Positions 1 through 8,499 of a DNA stretch of 37,014 nt are shown here, piece by piece. Position 1 is the first letter of the stretch. The number at the start of each line of letters is the position of its first letter. The DNA is from Halodesulfovibrio sp. (GTDB lineage Bacteria > Desulfobacterota > Desulfovibrionia > Desulfovibrionales > Desulfovibrionaceae), in NCBI RefSeq assembly GCF_025210605.1, contig NZ_JAOARI010000015.1, positions 1 through 37,014 on the forward strand. Reading direction: 5' to 3'. The translations under genes and the position numbers were made by a program. The notes under the pieces were generated by a model that saw only the letters and a program-made list of their open reading frames with translations, was not told the origin of the DNA and did not search any database.

Positions 1-49
1 AGGCACGCCGCCAGCGTTCAATCTGAGCCAGAATCAAACTCTCCAGTTT
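1..49 (-). rRNA. rrs: 16S ribosomal RNA, 5' end (partial)
   Basis: Read on the minus strand, this stretch gives the conserved start of bacterial 16S rRNA: the AGAGTTTGAT primer site, then CTGGCTCAG, then GATTGAACGCTGGCGGCGTG. Only the first 49 or so bases are in the window and the gene continues to the left. The GATTGAACGCTGGCGGCGTGC form is common in Proteobacteria including Desulfovibrionales. The 5' boundary is set by similarity to the mature end and could be off by a few bases. Confidence 0.97.
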
Positions 50-130
50 AATAATTCTGTATTGTGACATCCACTGCATAACAGCGGATGACGCTAGCTG
101 ATCTCTAAATCAATCCGATTCGCTATTTAA

Positions 131-143
131 TTGTCAAAGAGCT
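131..143 (-). promoter_or_regulatory. boxA-like rRNA antitermination element
   Basis: The minus strand reads AGCTCTTTGACAA, close to the boxA of the E. coli rrn leader (TGCTCTTTAACAA). It lies in the leader, about 80 bases before the mature 16S 5' end. In known rrn operons this element recruits NusB/NusE for antitermination. The call rests on motif and position only. Confidence 0.7.
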
Positions 144-280
144 TTTTAAAGCTCCGTTCGGCTTTTCGCCTCACGTCGAGATGGCGTTTATGCCACCCTG
201 CCACTAAGCTGTCAACAACTTTCTGAAATTTATTTTCGTACTGCTGTGAAACAACTCTTGTTTCGTGGCGTGGGAGAGTT

Positions 281-307
281 ACTATACATTCAGCCTCCCA
301 CTGTCAA
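281..307 (-). promoter_or_regulatory. rrn-type promoter
   Basis: On the minus strand TTGACA (307-302) is followed after 15 bases by TATAGT (286-281); a 16-base spacing is obtained if TTTGAC is used. Just upstream (about 308-345) is a run of A and T tracts resembling an UP element. The position, roughly 230 bases before the 16S 5' end, fits an rRNA operon promoter. Confidence 0.7.
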
Positions 308-600
308 ACTCTTTTTTAAAAAAGTTTGCAAAAATTTCATCTGAAACAATAAGTGCTGCACGAATCGGCAGCGTGAAAAATTTTCTACGCAAATGCTCTC
401 TGCCAGTCAACTCAATTTGGTTCATCGCGTGAAGGTTATACCCAAGCTCACACGCCATCTTTTTATATGCAATAAATTCAATAAAATACGAAATCGTGTA
501 TATATTTTTTACAGTTAGTTTTATTGTCAAACTTTCTTGCAATTGCTACCTGATTTAGTAACAACCAACTTACTAACATTATATAGGACGGATGTTTTTT

Positions 601-1230
601 ATGACAAAGCGCGAAGCTGAACGTCTGAAGCAAGATTTTGAAAATGGGGTCTATGTTAAAAAAAGCACGACAATTATGTGTGTTGTCCTTGCCCTGTGCC
701 TTGGCATCTTCCTCGGCAACCTGCTCACAGTCATTTTTTCTGCCCAGCCTTCTGCACAACCGACTGCGGCAGTCCAGCAAACAGAACCAGCACAACCACA
801 AATTACACAGGCGCAAGCTTCTAGAATTCTTGAGCTTGAACGTCAGACACGCAACAATCCTGACAATATACAAGCATGGCAACAGCTAGGAAATGCCTAC
901 TATGATACCAATCGTCCTGAAAATGCTATTGTCGCATATAATAAAAGCCTTGCGCTGGACGCTTCAAATGCAAATGTATGGACGGATTTAGGCACTATGT
1001 ACCGCCGCGCAGGACAATATCAAAAAGCCATTGAAAGCTACAACAGTGCACTAAAAATCAACCCGACGCATAAAAATGCCCTGTTCAATAAAGGAATTGT
1101 ATATCTTCATGATTTAAACGACAAAGCAAAAGGGATTGCAACATGGGAAGAATTACTTAAAACCAACCCTTCTGCACGTACTCCACAAGGACAACCACTA
1201 AAGGAATTTATCGAAGCGCATCGTAATTAA
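601..1230 (+). CDS. membrane-anchored TPR protein
   Basis: This 209-residue protein has a short basic N-terminus, one hydrophobic segment (about residues 25-46), a Pro/Gln/Ala-rich linker, and then about three tetratricopeptide repeats (roughly 80-185) with repeat signatures such as WQQLGNAYY, WTDLGTMYRRAGQY and A.ESYNSALKINP. TPRs are protein-interaction scaffolds, and the topology suggests a single-pass inner-membrane protein with a periplasmic TPR domain. The start at ATG 601 is preferred to ATG 592 because AGGACGG (585-591) lies about nine bases before 601 but abuts 592. A strong terminator follows, so it is probably monocistronic. The partner is unknown; TPR proteins of this shape occur in cytochrome biogenesis and envelope assembly, but nothing here decides. 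Confidence 0.85.
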   Translation: MTKREAERLKQDFENGVYVKKSTTIMCVVLALCLGIFLGNLLTVIFSAQPSAQPTAAVQQTEPAQPQITQAQASRILELERQTRNNPDNIQAWQQLGNAYYDTNRPENAIVAYNKSLALDASNANVWTDLGTMYRRAGQYQKAIESYNSALKINPTHKNALFNKGIVYLHDLNDKAKGIATWEELLKTNPSARTPQGQPLKEFIEAHRN

Positions 1231-1250
1231 AATAAAGTTACACCGTAAAA

Positions 1251-1278
1251 CGCCGCAGCATTTGCTTGCGGCGTTTTT
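1251..1278 (+). terminator. Rho-independent terminator after the TPR gene
   Basis: The arms CGCCGCA (1251-1257) and TGCGGCG (1267-1273) form a GC-rich hairpin followed by a T run. It begins 20 bases after the TPR stop codon. Confidence 0.85.
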
Positions 1279-1359
1279 CTTTTGAATTATGGACATTTAA
1301 TTATCATCGTTCTATGATTCTGCTGATTAAAAATTCAGTTATCTATAACGGTGAATCAT

Positions 1360-4300
1360 ATGCTACCTGCCTTCAAACGATTTTCCAAAGCAACTATCTG
1401 CTTTACTTCATATTGTGTTTTACTTGCGCTTTGTCTGTCACCGCTCAGCAATGTTTTAAATGCTGGAAGCCGCGTTCCAGTCGCATACGATGTCTTTTTT
1501 GAAAATACTCCAAAGTCAAACATCGTTGACATAGCAGCTCCACAGTTTAGAGAAGTTTTTACTCCACTCGACAAGACACCAATCCCACATTCAGTAAAGC
1601 GGACGTGGATTCGTATTTTAATTCCTATCGAACAACTTGAACGTTGGCGAATGAACGACTTCTTTCCTTTCCTCCAATTTGGGGGAAAAGTACGCCGCCC
1701 TACTACGCTATTCTACAAACCAGCAACTAACCCACAACGCTGGAAGTCATCTGTTATCTCGAGATGTCATATCCCGCTACCTGAGACTGTTCGATCAGGT
1801 CTTGCGGAGTATTACCTCCGCATAGACGGCAAACCCGGTATGTGGTTCCGCCCACAAATATCACTTAAAGATACCGCGATGCCCCTCTTCGTCACTTCGC
1901 TATTCTTCTGGCTGTTTATCGGGCTGACACTTGGAATTGCTGGATTGAATTTCTTTCTAGCTGTTTTCACTAAAACTGAAAGCTGTTTCTGGCTTTGCGC
2001 CTACACCCTTCTTACAACAGCATATTATACGTATGGCTTTCTCCCTTCTGCTACGGTTGGACTAGAATTTTCCACAGCTTGGACAATTCTTCTCCCTGGA
2101 TTAGCACTTATTATCTTGCCACACATAGGTCGCAATCTGTTTCATGATGCAAAGTGCCCCCAATCTATTGACCGTCAACTTTGGAGTATCTCATTTCTTG
2201 GTGTTCTACTGGCAATAACCCCATTAATCCCCGGGCTGTCAGCTGCCTTATATTATCTTCCAGTATGGCCTGCTTTTGCCGCACTTGGCGCAATTCCCGG
2301 CTATGCAGCTATTAAACACAAGCTACCCGGCGGAAAACGCTTCACAGCTGGCTGCCTATTAACAGCTCTCGGTAGCTTCATTGCCTTGCTCCCTGCATAC
2401 TCTTCGGATGCCACTGGCATATTACAGATTATGCCTTTTGCAGGAGTTGCAATGGGAATGATGATCTTTACACCAATTGCTCTGAAAGGTTCTATTGCCC
2501 ATCGCTCAGTAGCGACGGACATACCCACAAGAGACATCACGAACGCTACACAAAAAATCATCAAAAGAATCAGTCACGATTTGCAATCCCCACTGACTAC
2601 TATTGCACGCATGAATGAAAAACTAAGTGACCTTGCGTTACCTGATGAAGGGAAAGAAGCGCTACACACAATTGAATCAGCGACGCATGTTTTGCAATTA
2701 CAGCTAAAAGATCTTCTTGATCTTAACCGCGCTGATAACAATCGCCTGACACTAACGAAACGTAAATTTTATCTCCAACTTCTTTTGAACGATACACACA
2801 ACATACTGTTGCCGCATATAGAAGAGAAAGGGTTGACGCTTGCATGGAAAGTTGCACCCGAAACTCCTGTCCAGTTCATCGGTGACAGAAACCGACTTAT
2901 GCAAATTCTACTCAATGTCATTGGAAATGCCATCCGGTTCAGTAACTCCGGCGACATTGTGGTTTCAGTATCTCAGATGCAGCACACAGAAAAAACAAGC
3001 CAACTGCTTGTTACAGTAAAAGATCAAGGGCGGGGTATTCCGCTTCAGAATAAATACGACATACTTGGGCGTTTTTGTCAGGAGCCGGAGCAAAATACCG
3101 GAAAATATTGTGGCTCAGGATTAGGGCTAAGTGTTGCCAGCGAGTTAGTACATCTCATGGGCGGTTTCCTCTGTATTGAATCCGAACCCAACATTGGAAC
3201 TTCTATTTCCTTCACCCTTCGGCTGGAAGAATATTCTCGACCAGAACAGCTTGCTACCGAACAAGAAGGGCATACAACTTCACAACCGGAACACAGTGAT
3301 GCGAAAGCAGAAACTATTCCGCAACTGCTTGTTCTTGATTCACGCACAGAACAGCAAGATTCAATTGCGGCACTGCTTGATTCTGATCTGTTTCAATTGC
3401 ATGAAGGTAATTCTGCTGAACACGTGCTTTCGACATACAAGTCACTAAAACCAGATGCCGTTATTGTTGCCACAGAGCTCAATGAAGATGCTATCGACAT
3501 TCTAGCGCAACTTTCTACCTTTACAGAGAAAAAAAAGCAGAGCTTAGCGCCGACCATCGCGATAGCGAATAGCCCTGTCAGTGCCGAATTACTTTGCAGC
3601 GCTGGATACACAGAAGCCTTTTCCGCACCAGCAACGACAGAAGAACTCCTGTCAGCCTTAGAGAATCTAGGTCTCTACACACCACCTTCTCAAAAGAAAA
3701 CGCCAGAGCCTTCTCCTTCGGAAGCAAATGTACTTACGCCTAGTGAAAAGAATGATGACCCCACAGATTCTCTCAACATGAATAAAGAGACTGAAGCAAA
3801 CGAATCAATTTCATCTGAGCTAGAGCAAGAAAAAGATCATACAGTTGAAGAAGAAGCAGTAGCGCAAGCAGAGGCACTCGACGAACCTACCGAGTCTGCC
3901 GAAGCCTCTGAAAAAGAAGAGCCTGAACATTTAGAAGAAGCTGAGGAGGTTGCAGACGCTACTATCGTTGAAGAGACAACGCACCCCGTGCTTCAAACTT
4001 CTCCAGACGAAATCACAGATGACGAAGGTGGTGAGACTGATGCTTCTTCAGAGCCACTCCAAGAAAGTCCTACCCATGATAATGCGGCAACGGATCTTGT
4101 TGAAGAAAAAGTAGACGAGAAACAAGTGCAAGCGGCAAAGCTTCGTGTCACCTCTGACAACCAATCTGCCCTTGATAGCATCACTGAAGATCATGAAAAG
4201 GGATTATCTAACGAAGATCTGTTGCTAACAGAACTTTCAAACGACATAACCGCCCTACAAGAAAAGTTGGAGTCTCCAGCAACAACCGCAAATGAGAATA

Positions 4301-4605
4301 TTCAGCCACAAATTCCGCAGATTGCATCTGAATTAAACGAAATTTTTGATGAGATACATCAACATCTCGAACAAGGAAGTACTGCCGGAGTGTTAGCTAC
4401 TACAAAAAAAATGCAACATCAGGCTCAACAATATGCATTACGTGAAGTAGTTAAAGTTGCGAGCTGTGTAGAGCGGGCAGCCAAAGCAGAAAATCATGAA
4501 GCAATCAGCACACTTATGCCAGAACTCAAGACGACAGTCATGGCAACGGGAAGGGTGCTTGAAGACGTATATAAACACAGTTCACCCGTATTGAATAATG
4601 AGTAA
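1360..4605 (+). CDS. DISM-type hybrid sensor histidine kinase with pseudo-receiver and pseudo-Hpt
   Basis: This 1081-residue protein has a signal peptide (1-35), an extracellular DISM-like sensor domain (about 35-170) and several membrane helices (about 175-385, 7TMR-DISM pattern). A HisKA domain follows with ISHDLQSPL, phosphoacceptor His406, and then an HATPase with N box NVIGNAIRFS (~518), G1 DQGRGI (~555) and G2 GSGLGLS (~585). Next is a receiver-like domain (about 655-765), an acidic Glu-rich linker (770-960) and an Hpt-like helical bundle (about 980-1070). In the receiver the phosphoacceptor Asp is replaced (PDAVIVATEL, Ala704), the acidic pair is degraded (VLDSRT) and the KP lysine reads AP. 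In the Hpt-like domain the expected His appears to be Thr or Lys (TTKKMQHQA). ATG 1360 with upstream CGGTGA is preferred to GTG 1351. The kinase core looks intact, so it probably signals to a separate partner. Confidence 0.85.
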   Translation: MLPAFKRFSKATICFTSYCVLLALCLSPLSNVLNAGSRVPVAYDVFFENTPKSNIVDIAAPQFREVFTPLDKTPIPHSVKRTWIRILIPIEQLERWRMNDFFPFLQFGGKVRRPTTLFYKPATNPQRWKSSVISRCHIPLPETVRSGLAEYYLRIDGKPGMWFRPQISLKDTAMPLFVTSLFFWLFIGLTLGIAGLNFFLAVFTKTESCFWLCAYTLLTTAYYTYGFLPSATVGLEFSTAWTILLPGLALIILPHIGRNLFHDAKCPQSIDRQLWSISFLGVLLAITPLIPGLSAALYYLPVWPAFAALGAIPGYAAIKHKLPGGKRFTAGCLLTALGSFIALLPAYSSDATGILQIMPFAGVAMGMMIFTPIALKGSIAHRSVATDIPTRDITNATQKIIKRISHDLQSPLTTIARMNEKLSDLALPDEGKEALHTIESATHVLQLQLKDLLDLNRADNNRLTLTKRKFYLQLLLNDTHNILLPHIEEKGLTLAWKVAPETPVQFIGDRNRLMQILLNVIGNAIRFSNSGDIVVSVSQMQHTEKTSQLLVTVKDQGRGIPLQNKYDILGRFCQEPEQNTGKYCGSGLGLSVASELVHLMGGFLCIESEPNIGTSISFTLRLEEYSRPEQLATEQEGHTTSQPEHSDAKAETIPQLLVLDSRTEQQDSIAALLDSDLFQLHEGNSAEHVLSTYKSLKPDAVIVATELNEDAIDILAQLSTFTEKKKQSLAPTIAIANSPVSAELLCSAGYTEAFSAPATTEELLSALENLGLYTPPSQKKTPEPSPSEANVLTPSEKNDDPTDSLNMNKETEANESISSELEQEKDHTVEEEAVAQAEALDEPTESAEASEKEEPEHLEEAEEVADATIVEETTHPVLQTSPDEITDDEGGETDASSEPLQESPTHDNAATDLVEEKVDEKQVQAAKLRVTSDNQSALDSITEDHEKGLSNEDLLLTELSNDITALQEKLESPATTANENIQPQIPQIASELNEIFDEIHQHLEQGSTAGVLATTKKMQHQAQQYALREVVKVASCVERAAKAENHEAISTLMPELKTTVMATGRVLEDVYKHSSPVLNNE

Positions 4606-4689
4606 AAAACATTATGTTTCAGTGAGTTATTCTAATTATAATCAAAAGTATAAAACTCGCTCTATAGTGTAGAATTATCATTCAAGCCG

Positions 4690-4718
4690 TTGACAGCCTC
4701 ACAGTATCGCGTTATCCC
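4690..4718 (+). promoter_or_regulatory. possible promoter for the TetR gene
   Basis: TTGACA (4690-4695) is followed after 17 bases by TATCCC (4713-4718), about 70 bases before the TetR start codon. The -35 is consensus but the -10 is weak. Confidence 0.35.
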
Positions 4719-4787
4719 CTCTCACCTGTGCGAGTACCCACTGGCGCAACTGATTTGAATACTGACAAATAAAGGGCTGAGGCTACA

Positions 4788-5366
4788 ATGAAACGCGATA
4801 TTATTCTTGATACTGCTGCACGTCTTTTTGCAGAACGTGGATTTAGCAACACACCTACCAGTCTTCTCGCCAAAGAAGCTGGTGTTGCAGAAGGTACAAT
4901 CTTCCGTCACTTCCGTACAAAAGATGATATTTTTCTCACACTTATTACAAACGTAAAAAACCAGCTTATTGATGATATTGAAAAATATCTCGAAGTACGC
5001 GAGCCGGAAAATGCGCTTGAAAAAGTTGAATCTGTAATTAAATCTTTTTACGTCTTCGTTAAAAAGAACCACATGGAATTCTCCCTGATTTTCCGCGATG
5101 CACCAACTCGCTACTGCGGCAACAGTGAAGATTTCTTTATGCAGATTAAAGAAATTTATGCATATGTTACTGGCTACCTGTGTGATTCTATCGAAGAAGG
5201 TAAGCTAGACGGTTCCATCCTTGCGGATATTGATGCTCAGGAAACAGCAGATATGCTTATGGCGACCATGGTAGGTCTTGTTCGCGGTATGCATTTCGGC
5301 TTTATTGAGCCATCAGACAACATGCTCAAAACTGTTTTGCGGAATTTTAAAAAAGTTCTCTGCTAA
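4788..5366 (+). CDS. TetR/AcrR-family transcriptional regulator
   Basis: This 192-residue protein has a classical TetR N-terminal DNA-binding domain (residues about 4-50): ILDTAARLFAERGF, then LAKEAGVAEGTIFRHF and the KDDIF segment that follows the recognition helix. The remaining helices form the variable ligand-binding and dimer domain, whose ligand cannot be read from sequence. A Shine-Dalgarno-like GAGG lies upstream of ATG 4788, and a strong bidirectional terminator follows. TetR repressors often control a neighbouring gene, but the nearest genes here are the hybrid kinase upstream and a convergent FCD-domain gene, so the target is not evident. Confidence 0.9.
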   Translation: MKRDIILDTAARLFAERGFSNTPTSLLAKEAGVAEGTIFRHFRTKDDIFLTLITNVKNQLIDDIEKYLEVREPENALEKVESVIKSFYVFVKKNHMEFSLIFRDAPTRYCGNSEDFFMQIKEIYAYVTGYLCDSIEEGKLDGSILADIDAQETADMLMATMVGLVRGMHFGFIEPSDNMLKTVLRNFKKVLC

Positions 5367-5430
5367 GCAACACCACCTGCTTGCAGCAACGCTGCACTTC
5401 CGCACGAATATTTCTGTTGCAAGACACACA

Positions 5431-5457
5431 AAAAAAGCCGCATATGCGGCTTTTTTT
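5431..5457. terminator. bidirectional terminator between convergent genes
   Basis: A perfect palindrome, GCCGCATATGCGGC (5437-5450), is flanked by an A run on the left and a T run on the right. It can therefore terminate the TetR transcript on the plus strand and the FCD-protein transcript on the minus strand. Confidence 0.9.
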
Positions 5458-5467
5458 GTACTATCCA

Positions 5468-5956
5468 TTAAAGATACACAGAGTAATACGTATTCATCCG
5501 TAACAACTGCCCACGCAATGCAGCGCAGGCTCCAACTTCATCTAGCGCCTCTACACAACAAAGAATCTTTCTATTGTGTTCATAAAGAGTTCTGCGGTTA
5601 AACGCCACGGACATATACAGGTCTCGACCCTCTTCAAACATAGAGACGAGCTGCGATTCCAACATGGAGAGCATACAGTTTGAAGCCTGTGCAAACAGCT
5701 CCTCATACAATTTTCGCAACACAAGTTTTGTTTCTATTTCCGAATGCAATACATCCTTCTGCTGAGAAACAAGTTCTCGCAAGCGCCCGATGCCATCGCG
5801 TGTTGCATTTCTAATGACAGATTCAAGCAAAGCAGTTTCAATCGCATACTGTACTTGAATTATATCCTGCAAACGGGTGCTAAACTCGTACTTGCTTTCG
5901 CTCCGACCACATGAACCGATACAATTCTGCTGAAGACATTTCACTTGCTGATACAC
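5468..5956 (-). CDS. stand-alone FCD-domain protein (GntR/FadR ligand-binding domain without HTH)
   Basis: This 162-residue protein is almost entirely helical. From residue 27 on it follows the FCD (FadR C-terminal) domain pattern: a Q..YAIETALLESVIRNAT helix, a G.GRLRELV helix, and near the end YEHNRKILCCVEALDE followed by A..ALRGQLLRM. A normal GntR/FadR regulator has a winged-helix domain of about 70 residues before this. Here the N-terminus is only about 25 residues, Cys-rich, and does not resemble an HTH. The start is a GTG at 5956 preceded by a good AGGAG at five-base spacing, so the short form looks genuine rather than mis-started. The D..FH metal-ligand motif of metal-binding FCD proteins is not evident. 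It lies 222 bases downstream of the virion operon on the same strand and could share its transcript. Family assignment is by pattern only. Confidence 0.6.
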   Translation of the reverse strand: MYQQVKCLQQNCIGSCGRSESKYEFSTRLQDIIQVQYAIETALLESVIRNATRDGIGRLRELVSQQKDVLHSEIETKLVLRKLYEELFAQASNCMLSMLESQLVSMFEEGRDLYMSVAFNRRTLYEHNRKILCCVEALDEVGACAALRGQLLRMNTYYSVYL

Positions 5957-6177
5957 GACATCTCCTATCCCCTAGAAAGAACAGGATAACAAAGAAAAGC
6001 GTAAGCTCCATTATATTATGTAGCTTTATTAAACAGTATCAACAATCTGTCAGTATATGCAGCAAGGTGAACAAAAGGCATCACCTACCACTGTGACTGC
6101 GGAATGCTTCTTACAAATTCAAAACTGTAATGAACAATGTTCAACATCAAAAAATATCTTTTTTCAACACATTTACG

Positions 6178-7539
6178 CTAATGAGTCATATTATTTTCGA
6201 AGCTTTGAATAATGTCATCGACGCTACAAGAGTTTTTTCGTGCTGCAATAACACTGTCAGCAATGTATCGTAAAAGTGTCATAGCCGACACTTTACCACT
6301 TACTCCGACACGTTCGTATGTTTTTTGCTTACGTTGAAAAAAAGACACATGTTTTTTATCTGAAAATCGTTCGCTATACAGTTCCCATAGGGATACCAAG
6401 CGCTCATTTTCAAATTGATTTTTTGGTGAGTATTCTCCAAGTAGTTCATATAAAAGTACAGCGTCATATGGAGCCAATGATGCAGAAGGAAAAACACAGT
6501 ACGGGTGTGCAGCCCGTTCTTGTGCCACAGCGTCAGCAAAAATTTGTATAAAAAAAGCAGGTTCGGTACTCCACTGCTGCTGTCGAATTGTTTTTGAAAG
6601 TTCTCTGCGTTCTGCATCAGAAAACACCTTTGACTCACCCAAGGTGGCAACTGCCTGTACCCTGTCTCCTTGTGCCAAACTTTCGCAGAAAGAACGTGCT
6701 GTATTTTTGCGTTTTATTGCCGCAAGAACAGTTTGCAACTGCTCTACCTGCATCCACTCCACCTCTATACGTTCCTGTAAGAGGGCATAGCTTGCAGGTG
6801 AAATCTGCAATGTTTCAGGTGAGTTTTCTCTACAATGCTCACAAAGTTCCTTTGCCCTCTCTTCAGGGGCATCAGAAACGATCTGGTCTGAAAGGGCGTG
6901 ATAGGCTCGGTCACATGCGCTGCGCTGGAGAATATCCAGCACGGTATTCATATCTGTCTTTACCAGCTTCTTTTGAAAATCAGGAAGCAAAGCTGCACCG
7001 GAAACCGGATTATACACAGCAAGTTCACAAAGAAAGCTACATGCCACAGCAGACACGCTCACCCTCTTCCGCCTGTCGATATTTCCCCCGCTTTCTCCCT
7101 GAACTTTCCAAACAAGAGCCTCTGTCTGTGTCACCTTTTGCTGTAGTTCGGTAAGGGAATCCAACAAGTCCTCACGAGAGGCGGCATCACTACTTGATTC
7201 ACTGGCGGTTGCATACGCCTTTCCTAATGCAGCAGCATCGGCACATAAGCCTTGGAGACGCTGCTGACATAGCTGCTCCACCTGCTGCGAAAGCTGTTCT
7301 TTCTGTGCAAAGTAATCAGACTGGGAATGAAGCAAAACGGTTCCCGCCAATTGCGATGCAACCGCCCCCCTTGCATACTCACTTCCACCCGAAACGGTTT
7401 TACGCAAAATATCTGTGAAATCACAGCCTGCTTCATTCTTTCCTGCCCGCATCGCTTCTTCAGCACCAACAATCTGTTCAAGTGCTGCAAGAGCTTCAAC
7501 AGAATCATGCGGCATCGCTTTTTTATTATTTAGCTGCAT
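6178..7539 (-). CDS. internal virion protein, T7 gp15-like position
   Basis: This 453-residue, mostly helical and Gln/Glu/Ala-rich protein has no signal peptide or membrane segment. It is the last gene of the virion block and directly follows a gp14-like gene, which is where T7-like phages encode gp15, part of the internal core ejected into the host cell. It is shorter than T7 gp15 (about 750 residues), and I see no clear enzymatic motif. The segment around WMQVEQLQTVLAAIKRKNTA followed by FCESLAQGDR is reminiscent of internal core proteins, but the assignment is mainly positional. The start is placed at ATG 7539, which has AAGGTG seven bases upstream and overlaps the previous stop by 14 bases, suggesting translational coupling. 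No gp16-like transglycosylase or tail fibre follows. Confidence 0.65.
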   Translation of the reverse strand: MQLNNKKAMPHDSVEALAALEQIVGAEEAMRAGKNEAGCDFTDILRKTVSGGSEYARGAVASQLAGTVLLHSQSDYFAQKEQLSQQVEQLCQQRLQGLCADAAALGKAYATASESSSDAASREDLLDSLTELQQKVTQTEALVWKVQGESGGNIDRRKRVSVSAVACSFLCELAVYNPVSGAALLPDFQKKLVKTDMNTVLDILQRSACDRAYHALSDQIVSDAPEERAKELCEHCRENSPETLQISPASYALLQERIEVEWMQVEQLQTVLAAIKRKNTARSFCESLAQGDRVQAVATLGESKVFSDAERRELSKTIRQQQWSTEPAFFIQIFADAVAQERAAHPYCVFPSASLAPYDAVLLYELLGEYSPKNQFENERLVSLWELYSERFSDKKHVSFFQRKQKTYERVGVSGKVSAMTLLRYIADSVIAARKNSCSVDDIIQSFENNMTH

Positions 7540-8041
7540 GTTGAGACACCTTACCAAAAAGTGAAAGCCCCTTTCGTGTTGTATTAATCATAAATAAAGG
7601 GTCGGTTAACGTCTCTCGCCATGAATCCTGCTCAACGTGCGCTGTCTGAACAACATTTCTGGCATCTGCTTTTGCTCCGGCAACATCATATTCCCATGCT
7701 TTAACATCACTTTGATGCCGCAGTGTGTTCATCTGGCGCTGTGCAATCCCCCTATTGTTAACCAACAAATCTATAGCACTACCAGACCCAAGGGAAACAT
7801 TACCGGCTGCAAGAGTACTTTGCACCTGCCCCTCAGATTGCAGGTATCTATTGCGAGCTTCATTAATAGTGCGATTACCTTCTGCACGGGCATAGTTTGC
7901 CTTGGTTTTCGCCACATAAGAATCAACAGGGGCAGTGTTTACGCTAGTACTGCTCATTGTAACCTTTCGACTACTTTGATTACTGGAAACAGCCGTAGCT
8001 GCCACAGCCAAAAGAGCGCCAACCCCTACTACAGAACACAT
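7526..8041 (-). CDS. T7 gp14-like internal virion protein
   Basis: This 171-residue protein has a hydrophobic N-terminus (CSVVGVGALLAVAATAVSS), then an Ala/Asn/Gln/Arg-rich helical region with NRTINEARNRYLQSEGQ and NNRGIAQRQMNTLRHQ. This is the architecture of T7 gp14-type virion core proteins, which enter the host envelope at DNA ejection, and its length is close to T7 gp14 (196). An excellent AAGGAGG lies before ATG 8041. The gene overlaps the end of the gp13-like gene by 13 bases and the start of the gp15-like gene by 14, as expected for a compact virion operon. Confidence 0.75.
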   Translation of the reverse strand: MCSVVGVGALLAVAATAVSSNQSSRKVTMSSTSVNTAPVDSYVAKTKANYARAEGNRTINEARNRYLQSEGQVQSTLAAGNVSLGSGSAIDLLVNNRGIAQRQMNTLRHQSDVKAWEYDVAGAKADARNVVQTAHVEQDSWRETLTDPLFMINTTRKGLSLFGKVSQHAAK

Positions 8042-8499
8042 AGCTCTTCCTCCTTGTAAAATTCATAGAAAGGCATACCAAATGGACCATGGGGCACTGT
8101 CTCCTGCGCTATGCAAAACCCCATACGTTCCAGCCATCGGATAGATTTTGTATTTCGGGCATCAACCATATTGCGAAGCACAGGAAACAATTTTTGCATT
8201 TGCGGAATAATTTCCAGCGGACATTGAACAAAGGCTCTGGGAACAGCAGTAATGGCATCTGAACCAAGCATCCACGGTTGTCCCTCGCCTTCAATATATG
8301 GAGAGGGGGCAACGCCAAATACCGCCGCAACGGCGTCATCCACCTCAGCACACCATAACTTTGTTGAGTATAGTGCGCACGCAACCAACACTTCATCCGG
8401 ATTATGTCCATGCGCTGCCCATACTTCATCATAGTCCGCCTTTCGCAAACGCCCTTGCAAAGAGACGGCATCTTCAACACTTGCTCTGCGGACAATCAT
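8029..8499 (-). CDS. T7 gp13-like GNAT-fold phage protein
   Basis: This 156-residue protein matches the layout of the phage Gp13 family, small proteins with an acetyltransferase (GNAT) fold encoded between the tail nozzle and the internal core genes. The N-terminus has MIVRRASVEDAVSLQGRLR. The centre carries a GNAT-like strand (AVAAVFGVAPSP), and the end has the typical NTKSIRWLERMGFCI segment. In T7 gp13 is needed for virion core assembly, and catalysis has not been established for the family as far as I recall. Its ATG overlaps the nozzle gene's TGA in an ATGA junction at 8496-8499. Confidence 0.8.
   Translation of the reverse strand: MIVRRASVEDAVSLQGRLRKADYDEVWAAHGHNPDEVLVACALYSTKLWCAEVDDAVAAVFGVAPSPYIEGEGQPWMLGSDAITAVPRAFVQCPLEIIPQMQKLFPVLRNMVDARNTKSIRWLERMGFCIAQETVPHGPFGMPFYEFYKEEELCVL

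Larger units (their letters stand above)
50..600. other. rRNA leader and upstream region without a supported gene
   Basis: This stretch holds the 16S leader (50-280), the promoter and its AT-rich upstream element, and then the intergenic space before the TPR gene. A TTG-initiated open frame on the minus strand (542-282) overlaps the rrn promoter and is not accepted as a gene. Confidence 0.7.

Noticed and set aside
282..542. 86-residue open frame on the minus strand beginning with TTG
   Set aside because: It has a passable ribosome binding site but overlaps the rrn promoter and its AT-rich upstream element, and its sequence resembles no family I know.
6588..7154. 188-residue plus-strand open frame
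   Set aside because: It is antisense to the gp15-like gene, with a composition typical of a shadow frame.
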